Assembly (NCBI GenBank): GCA_022071945.1
Contig: JAJVIN010000031.1
Coordinates: 1-61,226, forward strand
Reading direction: 5' to 3'
DNA from: Thermoanaerobaculia bacterium
Lineage (GTDB): Bacteria > Acidobacteriota > Thermoanaerobaculia > UBA5066
DNA length: 61,226 bases
The translations under genes and the position numbers were made by a program. Positions 1 to 9,252 of the stretch are shown here, piece after piece; position 1 is the first letter of the stretch; each line of letters starts with the position of its first letter. Below the pieces are notes generated by a model, which ran no database searches, had not been told where the DNA came from, and was given only the letters and a program-made list of their open reading frames with translations.

Positions 1-149
1 CCGTAGAAGGTCTCGCACTGGCGGAGGATCCTGCGGAAGGTCTCCTTTTCGGGATCGCCGAGGATGAACCTCCGGTCGACGACCCGCGACAGGCAGTGAA
101 AGAACCCCGCCTGCGACCCCTCCTCCAAAAACGCCCTCGCCCGCCTCAC
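1..149 (-). CDS. REP-associated tyrosine transposase (RAYT, Y1_Tnp), 5' part only
   Basis: A minus-strand frame opens at a GTG at 149, just after an in-frame TAG, and runs off the left edge. Its first 50 residues include GFFHCLSRVVDRRFILGD followed by EKETFRRILRQCETFY. This matches the N-terminal YHVxxRxxxR...F-gD...k..f lead-in of Y1-family REP-associated transposases, which act on palindromic REP repeats. The catalytic HUH and Tyr residues lie outside the window, so activity cannot be judged. It is upstream of and codirectional with no visible partner. A REP-like double hairpin occurs at 36364-36407 and could be a substrate of this family (inference). Confidence 0.72.
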   Translation of the reverse strand, partial: MRRARAFLEEGSQAGFFHCLSRVVDRRFILGDPEKETFRRILRQCETFY

Positions 150-218
150 CCCACCACTCTACCCCATAACCAGGAAGATAACCGGGAAAATTGCCTGTCC
201 CTTAACAGGGGGAAACCC

Positions 219-253
219 AAAAAAGCGTAGGGGCCAGTCTTGGCCCCTACGCT
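219..253 (-). terminator. Rho-independent terminator of ppdK
   Basis: A perfect 13-bp stem (224-236 pairing with 241-253) with a GTCT loop is followed on the minus strand by six T residues. It lies 27 nt past the ppdK stop codon, as expected for an intrinsic terminator. Confidence 0.9.
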
Positions 254-279
254 GCATCATCCAACCAGGTTACCCGGGA

Positions 280-3033
280 TTAGTTGACCTTGGCGCCCTC
301 CCGAACAGCAGCCTGCGCCGCCGCCAGACGGGCGATCGGAATCCTGAACGGAGAACACGAGACGTAGTCCAGCCCCGTCCGGTGGCAGAACTCCACGCTC
401 GAAGGCTCTCCCCCGTGCTCGCCACAGATGCCGATCTTCAGCTTGTTTCGGGTCCCACGGCCGAGCTGAACGCCCATCGCAACCAGCTTGCCGACTCCAC
501 TCTGGTCGAGCTTCTCGAACGGATCCGAAGGCAGGATCTCGCGGCGGACGTACTCCGGCAGGAACTTCCCCGCATCGTCACGGGAAAGGCCGAAGGTCGT
601 CTGCGTCAGGTCGTTCGTCCCGTAGCTGAAGAACTCGGCCACCGTGGCAATCTCGTCGGCGGTCAGAGCGGCGCGTGGCAGCTCGATCATCGTCCCGACA
701 AGATAGGGAACCTCGACGCCCTGAGCCTCGAAGACCTCCTTCGCCGTCCTGCGCACGATCTTCTCTTGGTCCTCGAGTTCCTTCACGTGCCCGACGAGCG
801 GGATCATGATCTCCGGGCTGACGTCCACGCCTTCCTTCTTGACGATGCACGCCGCCTCGAGGATCGCCCGCGCCTGCATCTTGGTGATCTCGGGATACGT
901 GATGCCGAGCCGGCAGCCGCGATGCCCGAGCATCGGGTTCATCTCGTGGAGTTCGCTGACCTTCTGCGCGACGGTCTCGGCCGGAACGCCGAGCTGCGAG
1001 GCGACTTCTTCCTGGTCTTTCTTCGTGTGCGGCAGGAACTCGTGGAGCGGCGGGTCGAGCGTCCGGATCGTGACCGGCCGCGGCCCCATTGCCTTGAAGA
1101 CGCCCACGAAGTCCTCGCGCTGCATCGGCAGGAGCTTCGCCAGCGCCTTCTCGCGGTCCTCTACCTTGTCAGCCAGGATCATCTCGCGCACCGCGGTGAT
1201 CCGAACTCCCCCGAAGAACATGTGCTCGGTGCGGCAGAGACCGATCCCCTCCCCTCCAAACGCCACGGCGTTCGCGGACTGGTCGGGCTGGTCAGCATTG
1301 GCGCGAACCTTCAGACGGCGAACCTTGTCGGCCCAGCCCATCAACGTCGCGTAGAGCTGGTAGACCTCGCTCTCCTCCGGCTTGAGACTCTTCTCGAGGA
1401 GCACCTGGAGCACCTCGGAGGGCTTCGTCGGAATCTTCCCTTCGATGACTTCCCCCGTGGAGCCGTCGATCGAAACCCAGTCCCCTTCCTTGATGACCCG
1501 GCCCTTGGCGTCGTTCTTGACCACCATCGTCTTGGTGACGTAGTCAATCCGGAGCGGCTCGCAGCCGACGACGCAGACCTTCCCCATCTGACGCGCGACG
1601 AGGGCCGCGTGAGACGTCATGCCGCCACGCGCCGTCAAGATTCCCTCGGCCGCGTTCATCCCCTTGATGTCCTCGGGACTCGTCTCCTCGCGGACGAGCA
1701 GGACCTTCTCCCCCTTCTTCGCCCACTCGAAGGCATCCTGCGCGTGGAAGACGACACGGCCCGTGGCCGCGCCCGGACCAGCATTGAGGCCCTTCGTCAG
1801 GTAATGGCCGGACTCGACCATCTGCCTCTTCGCCTTCGGGTCGAAGATCGGCCGGAGGAGCTGGTTGAGGGAGTCGGGGTTCACGCGCAGGAGGGCTTCC
1901 TCCGGCGTGATGCGCCCGTCGCGCTGAAGCTCGACCGCGATCCTGACTTCGGCAAAGCCCGTCCGCTTGCCGGTACGGGTCTGCAGCATGAAGAGCTTTC
2001 CGCGCTCCACCGTGAACTCGATGTCCTGCATGTCGTGGTAGTGCCGCTCGAGGATCTCCCGGATCTCGAGGAGCTGCTTGTACATGGCGGGCATCTTTTC
2101 GCCGAGGGTGGCGATCTTCTGCGGGGTGCGGATCCCCGCAACGACGTCCTCGCCCTGCGCGTTGATCAGATACTCGCCATAGAACGTGTTCTCGCCGGTG
2201 GCCGGGTCTCGTGTAAACGCGACTCCGGTTCCACAGTCCTCGCCGAGGTTGCCGAAAACCATCGACTGCACGTTGACGGCCGTCCCCCAGCTCTCGGGGA
2301 TGCCGTTGAGCTGGCGGTAGACGATCGCGCGCTCATTCATCCAGGACCCGAAGACGGCCCCGATGGCGCCCCACAACTGATCGATGGGGTTCTCGGGGAA
2401 GTCGTGGCCCGTCCGCTTCTTGATCTCGGCCTTGAACTCCGCAACGAGTTCCTTGAGGGCCTCAACCGTCAGCTCGGTGTCGAGGTGGACCCCGTTCTTC
2501 TCCTTCTTCGCCTCGAGAATCACCTCGAACGGATCGCGCTCCTCCTTCGTCGCGGGCTTCAGATCGAGAACGACGTCGCCGTACATCGCGACGAATCTCC
2601 GGTAGCAGTCCCAGGCGAAACGAGGATTCCCGGACCCTTCCGCCAACCCCTCGACCGTGACGTCGTTCAAGCCGAGGTTGAGGATCGTGTCCATCATGCC
2701 CGGCATGGACGCCCGGGCACCAGACCGGACGGAGACGAGAAGCGGGTTCTTCGGATCTCCGAACTTCTTGCCGAGGAGAGACTCGACCGTCGCGAGGTGG
2801 GCCGACACCTCGTCGTGGAGACCGCCAGGGTACTTCTTCCCATTGGCGTAGAAGTACGTGCAGACCTCGGTCGAGATCGTGAAGCCGGGAGGCACCGGGA
2901 GCCCGATACGGGACATCTCGGCGAGGTTTGCGCCCTTGCCACCGAGCAGTTCTTTCTGGCTGCCTGCGCCTTCGGCCTTACCGTTGCCGAAGGAGTAGAC
3001 GTATTTGGGACTGGAAGCGGCGGAATTCGCCAT
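280..3033 (-). CDS. ppdK: Pyruvate, phosphate dikinase
   Basis: Interconverts pyruvate, ATP and phosphate with PEP, AMP and PPi in the cytosol, in glycolysis or gluconeogenesis. The order is an N-terminal ATP-grasp domain ([10 protein letters not shown] near residue 30), the central phosphohistidine domain with [16 protein letters not shown] (His about 473), and a C-terminal PEP/pyruvate barrel ending with GICGEHGG, whose Cys is the conserved acid/base (about 870). The 917-aa length is normal for bacterial PPDK. I chose ATG 3033 because TAAGGAG lies 6-7 nt upstream; the GTG two codons earlier overlaps this ribosome-binding site. It is last in a minus-strand run after ispG and a bacilliredoxin and is followed by a strong terminator. 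A pyruvate:ferredoxin-type metabolism is consistent with the oxidoreductase at 15.8-18.6 kb. Confidence 0.98.
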   Translation of the reverse strand: MANSAASSPKYVYSFGNGKAEGAGSQKELLGGKGANLAEMSRIGLPVPPGFTISTEVCTYFYANGKKYPGGLHDEVSAHLATVESLLGKKFGDPKNPLLVSVRSGARASMPGMMDTILNLGLNDVTVEGLAEGSGNPRFAWDCYRRFVAMYGDVVLDLKPATKEERDPFEVILEAKKEKNGVHLDTELTVEALKELVAEFKAEIKKRTGHDFPENPIDQLWGAIGAVFGSWMNERAIVYRQLNGIPESWGTAVNVQSMVFGNLGEDCGTGVAFTRDPATGENTFYGEYLINAQGEDVVAGIRTPQKIATLGEKMPAMYKQLLEIREILERHYHDMQDIEFTVERGKLFMLQTRTGKRTGFAEVRIAVELQRDGRITPEEALLRVNPDSLNQLLRPIFDPKAKRQMVESGHYLTKGLNAGPGAATGRVVFHAQDAFEWAKKGEKVLLVREETSPEDIKGMNAAEGILTARGGMTSHAALVARQMGKVCVVGCEPLRIDYVTKTMVVKNDAKGRVIKEGDWVSIDGSTGEVIEGKIPTKPSEVLQVLLEKSLKPEESEVYQLYATLMGWADKVRRLKVRANADQPDQSANAVAFGGEGIGLCRTEHMFFGGVRITAVREMILADKVEDREKALAKLLPMQREDFVGVFKAMGPRPVTIRTLDPPLHEFLPHTKKDQEEVASQLGVPAETVAQKVSELHEMNPMLGHRGCRLGITYPEITKMQARAILEAACIVKKEGVDVSPEIMIPLVGHVKELEDQEKIVRRTAKEVFEAQGVEVPYLVGTMIELPRAALTADEIATVAEFFSYGTNDLTQTTFGLSRDDAGKFLPEYVRREILPSDPFEKLDQSGVGKLVAMGVQLGRGTRNKLKIGICGEHGGEPSSVEFCHRTGLDYVSCSPFRIPIARLAAAQAAVREGAKVN

Positions 3034-3113
3034 GGTCACTCCTTAGATTGCCCGGGGCCGGCGGAATCCGTCCGGATCACGATGCGTGAGCTCGGAAGGA
3101 TTGCTCCCCGGTT

Positions 3114-3548
3114 CTACGCAGTTTGTTTTTCAGGCTGGTGAGCGTCAATCATCGCCGAGAGATCGGCCGCCACGGCGCGGGCATCCCGGCCCTCGATTCT
3201 GTGCCGCGGGATGAAGCCCACGACCTTTCCATCCTTCCAGAACGCGAAGGACGGGCTTGACGGGCTGAACTCAGGAAAGTAGTTTCGCGCCCTCTTTGTC
3301 GCCTCGACGTCGACACCCGCGAACACCGTGACCACTCGATCGGGCTGGGGGCCTTCAGAAAGCGCCAGGCGCAACCCGGGACGCGCGGAGCCGGCCGCGC
3401 ACCCGCAGACCGAGTTGATCAGCAGAAGGGCCGTTCCCTTCTGGCCGGCCACGAACGCATCCACGGCCTCGGGGGTCGTCAACTCCTCCACCCCTATCTC
3501 CGTCAGCTCGTGTCTCATGGGTTCCGTGAACCTGGGGTCATACATCAT
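3114..3548 (-). CDS. Bacilliredoxin (BrxA/BrxB, YphP/YqiW family)
   Basis: A small thioredoxin-fold cytosolic protein of 144 aa, the usual family length. The diagnostic CGC motif is at residues 48-50 (INSVCGCAAG) in place of the thioredoxin CxxC, and the TVFAGVD and ARNYFPEFSPSSPSFAFWKDGK segments are family signatures. Known members remove bacillithiol from S-bacillithiolated proteins or act as thiol-disulfide isomerases; whether this organism makes bacillithiol cannot be told from the window. The frame opens with two consecutive ATGs; AGAGGTGATG lies upstream. It sits 74-80 nt upstream of ppdK and 60 nt downstream of ispG and may be cotranscribed with both. Confidence 0.93.
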   Translation of the reverse strand: MMYDPRFTEPMRHELTEIGVEELTTPEAVDAFVAGQKGTALLLINSVCGCAAGSARPGLRLALSEGPQPDRVVTVFAGVDVEATKRARNYFPEFSPSSPSFAFWKDGKVVGFIPRHRIEGRDARAVAADLSAMIDAHQPEKQTA

Positions 3549-3608
3549 CTGGTCATCACCTCTGCGGATTTCGGATCCTCCGGCCGCGCTGGCCCCTATT
3601 GGCCCACT

Positions 3609-4889
3609 TCAGGTCGCAGCGAGGACCTTCCTTTCGCGGCGCGGATACTTCGCCGCCACGTAGTCATCGACGAGCCGCCGGAACGCCACCGAGAGCTCGT
3701 CGGAGTTGCCCTTCAATGTCGTGAACTTCTTCCCGTCTATGAAGACCGGGCAGCTTGGCGCCTCGCCCGTTCCCGGGAGACTGATTCCGATGTTGGCCGA
3801 CTTGGATTCCCCCGGACCGTTCACGATGCAGCCCATCACGGCGAGCGTCATGGTCTCGACACCTTCGTGCACGTGTTTCCACTCGGGCATCTTTTCCCTT
3901 ACGTAGCCTTGGATGCTCTCCGCCAGCTCTTGGAACGTGGTCGAAGTCGTCCTCCCGCACCCCGGGCACGCGGTCACGCTCGGCGCAAAGCTCCGGAGTC
4001 CGAGCGACTGCAAGATCTCCCACGCGGCGTACACCTCTTCGCGCCGGTCCCCGCCTGGCCTCGGCGTGAGCGAGACCCGGATCGTGTCTCCGATCCCCTC
4101 GTTGAGCAGGATTCCCATCGAGACCGCGGACCAGACGAGGCCCTTCGTCCCCATCCCGGCCTCGGTGAGGCCGAGGTGGAGCGGCTGCCCGGTCCGCCGG
4201 GAAAGATCCCGGTAGAGCGCCACGAGATCGAGCGGACGCGAGATCTTGCACGAGATGACGATCTGCTCTCTCGAGAGCCCGCATTCGAGGGCGAGCTCCG
4301 TCGACTCGAGCGCGGAGAGGACCATGCACTCCGCCAGAATCTCTTCGGAGGTCAGCCCGAGATCGCGATCGGTGTTCTCCTGCATCTTGCGCATGACGAG
4401 CTCTTGATTCAGCGAGCCGCCATTGACACCGATGCGCACGGGCTTTCCGTTGTCGCGTGCGACCTTGCAGATCGTGGCGAACTGCTCGTCTCTCAGGCGC
4501 CCCGCCCCGACGTTGCCGGGATTGATGCGGTACTTGTCGAGCACCGCCGCGCACTCGGGGAACTTCGTCAAGAGGATGTGACCGTTGTAGTGAAAATCGC
4601 CGATCAGGGGGACGGCGCAACCGGCATCGAGCAGGCGCTTTCGAATCTCGGGAACGGCACGAGCCGCCTCTTCGAGATTGACGGTCACTCGAACGAGCTC
4701 GGAACCAGCTTCCGAAAGCTCCCGGCATTGACGGGCGGTGCCGGCGACGTCGGCGGTGTCGGTGCTCGTCATGGATTGCACCACCACCGGCGCTCCCCCT
4801 CCGATCAGGACACCCCCGACCGCAACCCCCACCGTCTTTCCACGCTCCCGGGCGGCCGCCCGGCCCGCTTGTGCGGTTTCTTGTTCCAT
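3609..4889 (-). CDS. ispG: 4-hydroxy-3-methylbut-2-enyl-diphosphate synthase (GcpE)
   Basis: A [4Fe-4S] enzyme of the MEP isoprenoid pathway, converting MEcPP to HMBPP. The N-terminal TIM barrel starts with [20 protein letters not shown]-like sequence, and the C-terminal cluster domain carries ACPGCGRT near residue 310 and [11 protein letters not shown] near 352, giving the Cys-x2-Cys and Cys ligands. At 426 aa from the ATG at 4889 it matches the bacterial short form. The frame stays open upstream to an ATG at 4934 that overlaps the divergent start at 4933 within CATG; no start has a strong ribosome-binding site, so 4889, 4922 and 4934 all remain possible. A polyprenyl synthase at 8.3 kb would use its downstream product. 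Confidence 0.96.
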   Translation of the reverse strand: MEQETAQAGRAAARERGKTVGVAVGGVLIGGGAPVVVQSMTSTDTADVAGTARQCRELSEAGSELVRVTVNLEEAARAVPEIRKRLLDAGCAVPLIGDFHYNGHILLTKFPECAAVLDKYRINPGNVGAGRLRDEQFATICKVARDNGKPVRIGVNGGSLNQELVMRKMQENTDRDLGLTSEEILAECMVLSALESTELALECGLSREQIVISCKISRPLDLVALYRDLSRRTGQPLHLGLTEAGMGTKGLVWSAVSMGILLNEGIGDTIRVSLTPRPGGDRREEVYAAWEILQSLGLRSFAPSVTACPGCGRTTSTTFQELAESIQGYVREKMPEWKHVHEGVETMTLAVMGCIVNGPGESKSANIGISLPGTGEAPSCPVFIDGKKFTTLKGNSDELSVAFRRLVDDYVAAKYPRRERKVLAAT

Positions 4890-4932
4890 CAACGCCCGAG
4901 TCGGGCCGGGAGAATTTACCATTCCACGGCGC

Positions 4933-6453
4933 ATGACGAGACTCTACGCGGCCGTCTTTCTCTCAGGTTCCGCCTTCATGGGATTCGAAATCGCGGCCAG
5001 CCGCGTCTTGGCGCCCGTTTTCGGCACATCGGTTTTCACCTGGGGAGCTCTCATCACCGTCTTCCTCGCCTCCCTCTCGGTCGGCTATGCCGCGGGCGGA
5101 CGCCTCGCCGACCGGTGGCCGAAGCCCGAGCTCCTCGCCTCGATCCTCATGGCCTCGGGCACGGCGCTCTGGCTTCTGATGTACCGGCCGGGACCCGTGA
5201 TGAGCTGGGCGGCCAGCACCGCCTTGCCGGAGCGCTATCGCTCTCTCCTCGCCTGTCTCGTCCTCTTCACACCTCCGAGCATCCTGATGGGAATCGTCAC
5301 TCCGTTCGCGACCCGTCTGGCTGCCCGCGAGCTCCACTCGATCGGCCAGACGGCGGGGTGGCTGGCGGCGGTGTCCACAGGCGGCTCGATCGTCGGGACT
5401 TTCGCCATGACCTTCCTCCTCATCCCGGAGTATCCCCTCGAGATCCTTCTCTACGGGAGCGGGGCGGTCCTCGTCCTCACCGGAGCCCTGGCCGTCCCGG
5501 GAGCCCTCCACCCCTTGCGGACCGCAACGGCATTGGGCCTGACGGGCGTTTCCGCGGCGTTGTTCCTGCTCGCTCCTGAACCGGTCAAGGTTCCGGGTGC
5601 CGCCGGCAAGATCGTGTTCTCCAAGCAAACGGCTTATCACCGGATCCTCGTCGTCGACGAGGGACTCCGGAGAAAGCTCTACTTCGACCGCCTGTCCCAG
5701 GGCAGCCTTCGCCACGATGGGAAGCGGGACGAGCTCGAATACCCGGATGCGATGTGCCTGTCCCTCACTCTCCGGCCGGCCCTGCCGAAGAGCGCCGTCG
5801 TCATCGGGCTCGGAACCGGCATGATCCCGGGACTCCTGACTCGCGCGAGACCCGAGATCAAGGTGACGACGATCGAAATCGACCCGCAAGTCGTCGATGT
5901 GGCTCGTCAGTACTTCTCCTTTTCCCCGGACGCCAACGACACCGTCCTCGTCGGAGACGGAAGGCAGAAGCTCGCCGAGCTGCCGGGCACCGTCGACGCG
6001 ATCTTCAGCGACGCCTTCTTTGCCGACAGCGTTCCCTACCACTTGACGACGCGTGAGTTCTTCGAACTCTGTTCCGCGAAACTGACACCGGATGGGGTCC
6101 TGGCTGGCAACTTCATCGGCTACATGACGGGGCGAAACAACGAGCTCTTCTGGGCCATCTACCGGACCCTTCGCGAGGTCTTCCCCACCGTCTACATCGT
6201 TTCTCCGGAGCTCGCCAGGGGTCAGATGCCGTTTCGGGGCAACGCCTTCCTCATCGCGAGCAAGGCAAAGGTCCGGAGAGGCACCGACGACCTCGCCAGG
6301 AGCGCCCAGGAAACGGCACGGCTCTTCGACAATCCCAACATCCTGAATTGGCTCCCCTTCGTCTACACGGGCGTCATCCCCGAAACCCCCGTTCCCATCC
6401 TGACGGACTCCTACAGCCCGACCGACGCGCTTCAGCACTTCGAACGGAAGTAG
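4933..6453 (+). CDS. Membrane-fused spermidine synthase-like protein
   Basis: 506 aa. The N-terminal half is a polytopic membrane domain (for example [20 protein letters not shown] and [19 protein letters not shown], residues about 3-215) of the kind fused to spermidine synthases and often called fused MFS/spermidine synthase. The C-terminal half is a Rossmann aminopropyltransferase-like domain with the nucleotide motif [14 protein letters not shown], the acidic [13 protein letters not shown] and VGDGRQKL. The acidic catalytic segment reads [17 protein letters not shown], resembling but not identical to spermidine synthase DxxD, so the substrate is uncertain. The ATG at 4933 gives the expected membrane N-terminus; open sequence upstream overlaps ispG on the other strand and is discarded. 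Confidence 0.88.
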   Translation: MTRLYAAVFLSGSAFMGFEIAASRVLAPVFGTSVFTWGALITVFLASLSVGYAAGGRLADRWPKPELLASILMASGTALWLLMYRPGPVMSWAASTALPERYRSLLACLVLFTPPSILMGIVTPFATRLAARELHSIGQTAGWLAAVSTGGSIVGTFAMTFLLIPEYPLEILLYGSGAVLVLTGALAVPGALHPLRTATALGLTGVSAALFLLAPEPVKVPGAAGKIVFSKQTAYHRILVVDEGLRRKLYFDRLSQGSLRHDGKRDELEYPDAMCLSLTLRPALPKSAVVIGLGTGMIPGLLTRARPEIKVTTIEIDPQVVDVARQYFSFSPDANDTVLVGDGRQKLAELPGTVDAIFSDAFFADSVPYHLTTREFFELCSAKLTPDGVLAGNFIGYMTGRNNELFWAIYRTLREVFPTVYIVSPELARGQMPFRGNAFLIASKAKVRRGTDDLARSAQETARLFDNPNILNWLPFVYTGVIPETPVPILTDSYSPTDALQHFERK

Positions 6454-6490
6454 TGCGGGTCCCTGGCGCCGGCCGCCGCGCCGAGAGGCC

Positions 6491-8284
6491 TCACTGGAGG
6501 TAGCCGAGGGATTTCAGGTTCTCGATGTACTCCCTGGAGTCGAGCTCGACCGTCCTTGCCCGCTCGGGTTCACCCCAGCTCCCGACCCATCTCACATCCT
6601 CCGGTCCCTCGAGGAGCCCCGGTATCGGACGGCCGGCCGCGGCACGAGACGCCGGCACCCCGAGAACGTGGAGAACCGTCGGCAGGATGTCCTCTGGCTT
6701 CACCTGCCCTCCCCTCGCTCCCGCGCGAACGAGCCGGCCCGCCAGCACCACACGGCCCGAGGAGCTCTGCCTGCCTCCGTCGAGGATGAGGATCGTCAGA
6801 TCGACATCGGCCGCGAGGGCTTCGCCGGTGTGGTTCCGGATCCGTTCCGCTCGCGTGATCAGAGCGCGGGCCAGGGCGGAACGCTCTTCCGTGGACCGGG
6901 ATGGCTCCGCCAGGGCCGTCGTGAGAATGTCCAGACCCGGCAGATAGACGAGGGAAAGGCGGGGGGATCCCTTCTTCCTCAGATACGTCGAGGCCGCCAT
7001 TGCGAAGGAGTCGATGCCAGAAGCCTCCGAAATCAGCCGTTCGAGGTCGCGAGCGGGCGCCGGAGCGGGGCGGAACGCCTCGGTCACGGCGCGGAGATCC
7101 GCCTCCGGCCACCCTTCCCCGGTCAGACTTCCCCGGTCTCGTGCCGCAAAAAAGAGGTGATTCGACAGGACCGTCGCCCCGCCCGGGCTGACGGGATAGC
7201 TCGTCCACCAGTTCACGGTCACCGAGGGAATCCCGGCTCTCTGAGCGATTTCCCAGGCGGCGGGGACCCTGCGGGCCGCCGATGTGGCCGTCTCGCGCCG
7301 GGCCATCCCAAGCGCTGGCAGGAGCCTCGTCAGGTAGAGGGCCGAGGCCGGGCCGGGCTGTACCGGCTTGGAGACGCCTCGCAACCGGACCAGATCGATA
7401 GCTCCGATCCCATGCTTTCTGGGAGTCTCGGCGGTCACGATCGAGGTCCAGAACGCGGCCGGGTCGCGGCGCTCCTTGGAGTACGAAAGCACGACGGCAT
7501 CCGCCGGGAAGCGAACGGGTGTGTCGAAGAGCTCATCGGCCCAGCCATCCACGCCCATGATCTGAACCCGCGCCTTCGAGGGCCTGACGAGAAGCGGCTC
7601 GGCTGCCGGCGGCTCCTCCGGACGCCCGGCCGCCAGGGCCGCCAGGATCACCCCGATGGAGAGGACGGAAGCGCTGATGATCCCGGTCCGGCGGTGTCTT
7701 CCCAGGAGGTTCTTCCCGGCCGTCAGAGCCATCGTCAGGCTGAGGCTTCTCGCGATTCGCACGGCGAGAAAGACCAGAAGACCCGTCGAAGCCAGGATGG
7801 CGGCTGCGGCCCACGCTCCTCCCTGCCGGAGCGCAGGGAGGGCAGCGGTGGCGCCCAGCAACCCGGCCAGAAGGCCGAACACCACTCCGAGCTCGGTCGG
7901 CACGGCATCGCTGTCGCGCCTCAACCGCAAGAGGGACCAGGCGGCGAAGAGCAGGATGCCAACCCCGAGCAAGGCCGCCAGGCCCGACCCGAGAAGGAGC
8001 CAGAGGAAGAGAATCGCCGTGCCGGAAGGTCCGAGCCGGGAAAAGGCGGCGCGGGACACCGTCTCGGCAACGGCCAGCGCCAGGGCCAGGAGCGCGCTGG
8101 CGATGATGGCGGCCCGCACCACGCCCCTCGTCCGGGTGCGAGCGGCGACGACGCCCTTCAGAACCGTGCCCTCGAAGCCCCGGTCCAGATAACCGCGCGC
8201 CCGGAGACGCTCGCGCGCCTCCGCGAGGCTCATCGGCGCGGGCTCTTGCGAGGGTGAGGGCTCCTTTTCCTCTTCCTGATTCAC
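6491..8284 (-). CDS. Membrane protein with degenerate alkaline-phosphatase-fold domain
   Basis: 597 aa. An acidic N-terminal segment is followed by about five transmembrane helices (residues roughly 55-215; AAIIASALLALALAVAE, AILFLWLLLGSGLAALLG, LGVVFGLLAGLLGATAAL, AAAILASTGLLVFLAV, GIISASVLSIGVILAAL). The remaining soluble part resembles the type I phosphodiesterase/sulfatase superfamily: MGVDGWADEL near the first metal site, FWTSIVTAETPRKHGI for the nucleophile strand, VYLPGLDILTTAL, and the closing NLKSLGYLQ tail seen in many sulfatase-like proteins. The later D-H-G metal motif is ILILDGGRQ, so the second metal site looks lost and it may be a pseudoenzyme. It is 10 nt downstream of the polyprenyl synthase and likely cotranscribed with it. 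Confidence 0.72.
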   Translation of the reverse strand: MNQEEEKEPSPSQEPAPMSLAEARERLRARGYLDRGFEGTVLKGVVAARTRTRGVVRAAIIASALLALALAVAETVSRAAFSRLGPSGTAILFLWLLLGSGLAALLGVGILLFAAWSLLRLRRDSDAVPTELGVVFGLLAGLLGATAALPALRQGGAWAAAAILASTGLLVFLAVRIARSLSLTMALTAGKNLLGRHRRTGIISASVLSIGVILAALAAGRPEEPPAAEPLLVRPSKARVQIMGVDGWADELFDTPVRFPADAVVLSYSKERRDPAAFWTSIVTAETPRKHGIGAIDLVRLRGVSKPVQPGPASALYLTRLLPALGMARRETATSAARRVPAAWEIAQRAGIPSVTVNWWTSYPVSPGGATVLSNHLFFAARDRGSLTGEGWPEADLRAVTEAFRPAPAPARDLERLISEASGIDSFAMAASTYLRKKGSPRLSLVYLPGLDILTTALAEPSRSTEERSALARALITRAERIRNHTGEALAADVDLTILILDGGRQSSSGRVVLAGRLVRAGARGGQVKPEDILPTVLHVLGVPASRAAAGRPIPGLLEGPEDVRWVGSWGEPERARTVELDSREYIENLKSLGYLQ

Positions 8285-8294
8285 GGCCTTCCCC

Positions 8295-9200
8295 TCATGT
8301 GCTCCGATCTCTCAGGAAGAGGGCGAACTCGACGAGCCGCTCAGCCCGGCTCCCGAAGACTCCGATCGCCTCCACGGCGTGCGCGGAAAGCTCGTGGACG
8401 AGCTGGCGGGCTCCCTCGGCGCCGAGGTGGCGGGTGAAGGTCGGCACCGGGGCCCGGCGGGATGACTTCCCGGTCTCGGAGTCGTCCTTCTTTTCGAGCA
8501 GATCGTCGACGATCTGGAAGGCCAGCCCGATGTTGCGGGCATACGAGCGGACCGCGCCGAGCTCCTTCTCGCGAGCGTGGCCGAGAACCGCGCCAAACTC
8601 CGCGCTCGCCACGAAGAGCGCTCCGGTCTTGCGGGCATGAATCGTCTCGAGACGCTCGAACGTGGCCTCTCCTTCCCCCGTCCGCAGGTCGAGGGCCTGG
8701 CCCGACGACAGCCCGGCCACGCCGCAAGCATCGGCGAGCCGCGCGACGAGATCGAGGGCCAGCGAAGGAGAGATGGCCGCGCGCGGAGCCCCCCTGAGTG
8801 CTGCCTCGGAGAGAACGCCGAACGCCCGCGTCAGGAGCGTGACCGCCGCGAGGATGGCCATGTCCTCACCGTGTACCGTGTGGAGGGCCGGACGGCCGCG
8901 CCTGAGGACGGCATCGTCCATCGCTGGGAGATCATCCAGGACGAGGGAGGCCGCGTGCACCATCTCGACCGCGCAGGCCGGATCGAGCAAGAGGGCCTCC
9001 CTGGCGCGAAAGAGCTCCCCCGTGAGGAAGACGAGAGCGGGACGGACGCGCTTGCCCGGTGAGAGCAGGGCTTCCCGCGCGGCGGGCGGCAGGGCGTCCA
9101 GGGGATCCATGCCGGCGCCCGGAGGCGGAGTGAGCAGGTCCGGCAGTCTCCGGTCGACGGAACCGCGAACATCTGAAAGGAACCCCAAGAGCCGGTTCAT
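8295..9200 (-). CDS. Polyprenyl (farnesyl/geranylgeranyl) diphosphate synthase
   Basis: A trans-isoprenyl diphosphate synthase of 301 aa that condenses IPP with allylic diphosphates in the cytosol. The FARM motif is DDLPAMDD at residues 89-96, and GKRVRPAL (49-56) is the substrate-binding element. The second Asp-rich motif is QIVDDLLEKKDD (residues 229-240), where the usual fifth residue Asp is Glu. Chain length (C15, C20 or longer) cannot be assigned from motifs. It is divergent from the chemoreceptor fusion across a GC-rich 52-nt gap and immediately upstream of the phosphatase-fold membrane protein. Confidence 0.93.
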   Translation of the reverse strand: MNRLLGFLSDVRGSVDRRLPDLLTPPPGAGMDPLDALPPAAREALLSPGKRVRPALVFLTGELFRAREALLLDPACAVEMVHAASLVLDDLPAMDDAVLRRGRPALHTVHGEDMAILAAVTLLTRAFGVLSEAALRGAPRAAISPSLALDLVARLADACGVAGLSSGQALDLRTGEGEATFERLETIHARKTGALFVASAEFGAVLGHAREKELGAVRSYARNIGLAFQIVDDLLEKKDDSETGKSSRRAPVPTFTRHLGAEGARQLVHELSAHAVEAIGVFGSRAERLVEFALFLRDRST

Positions 9201-9252
9201 GCCGTGACTGAGCCCGGGCCCGCCCGAGGCGGGTCAGTGTAGCATCGTACAG

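Noticed and set aside
382-3141. A 919-codon plus-strand open frame opposite ppdK
   Set aside because: Shadow frame of a high-GC gene: Arg/Leu/Asp-rich composition, no motif, and the opposite strand is an unmistakable PPDK.
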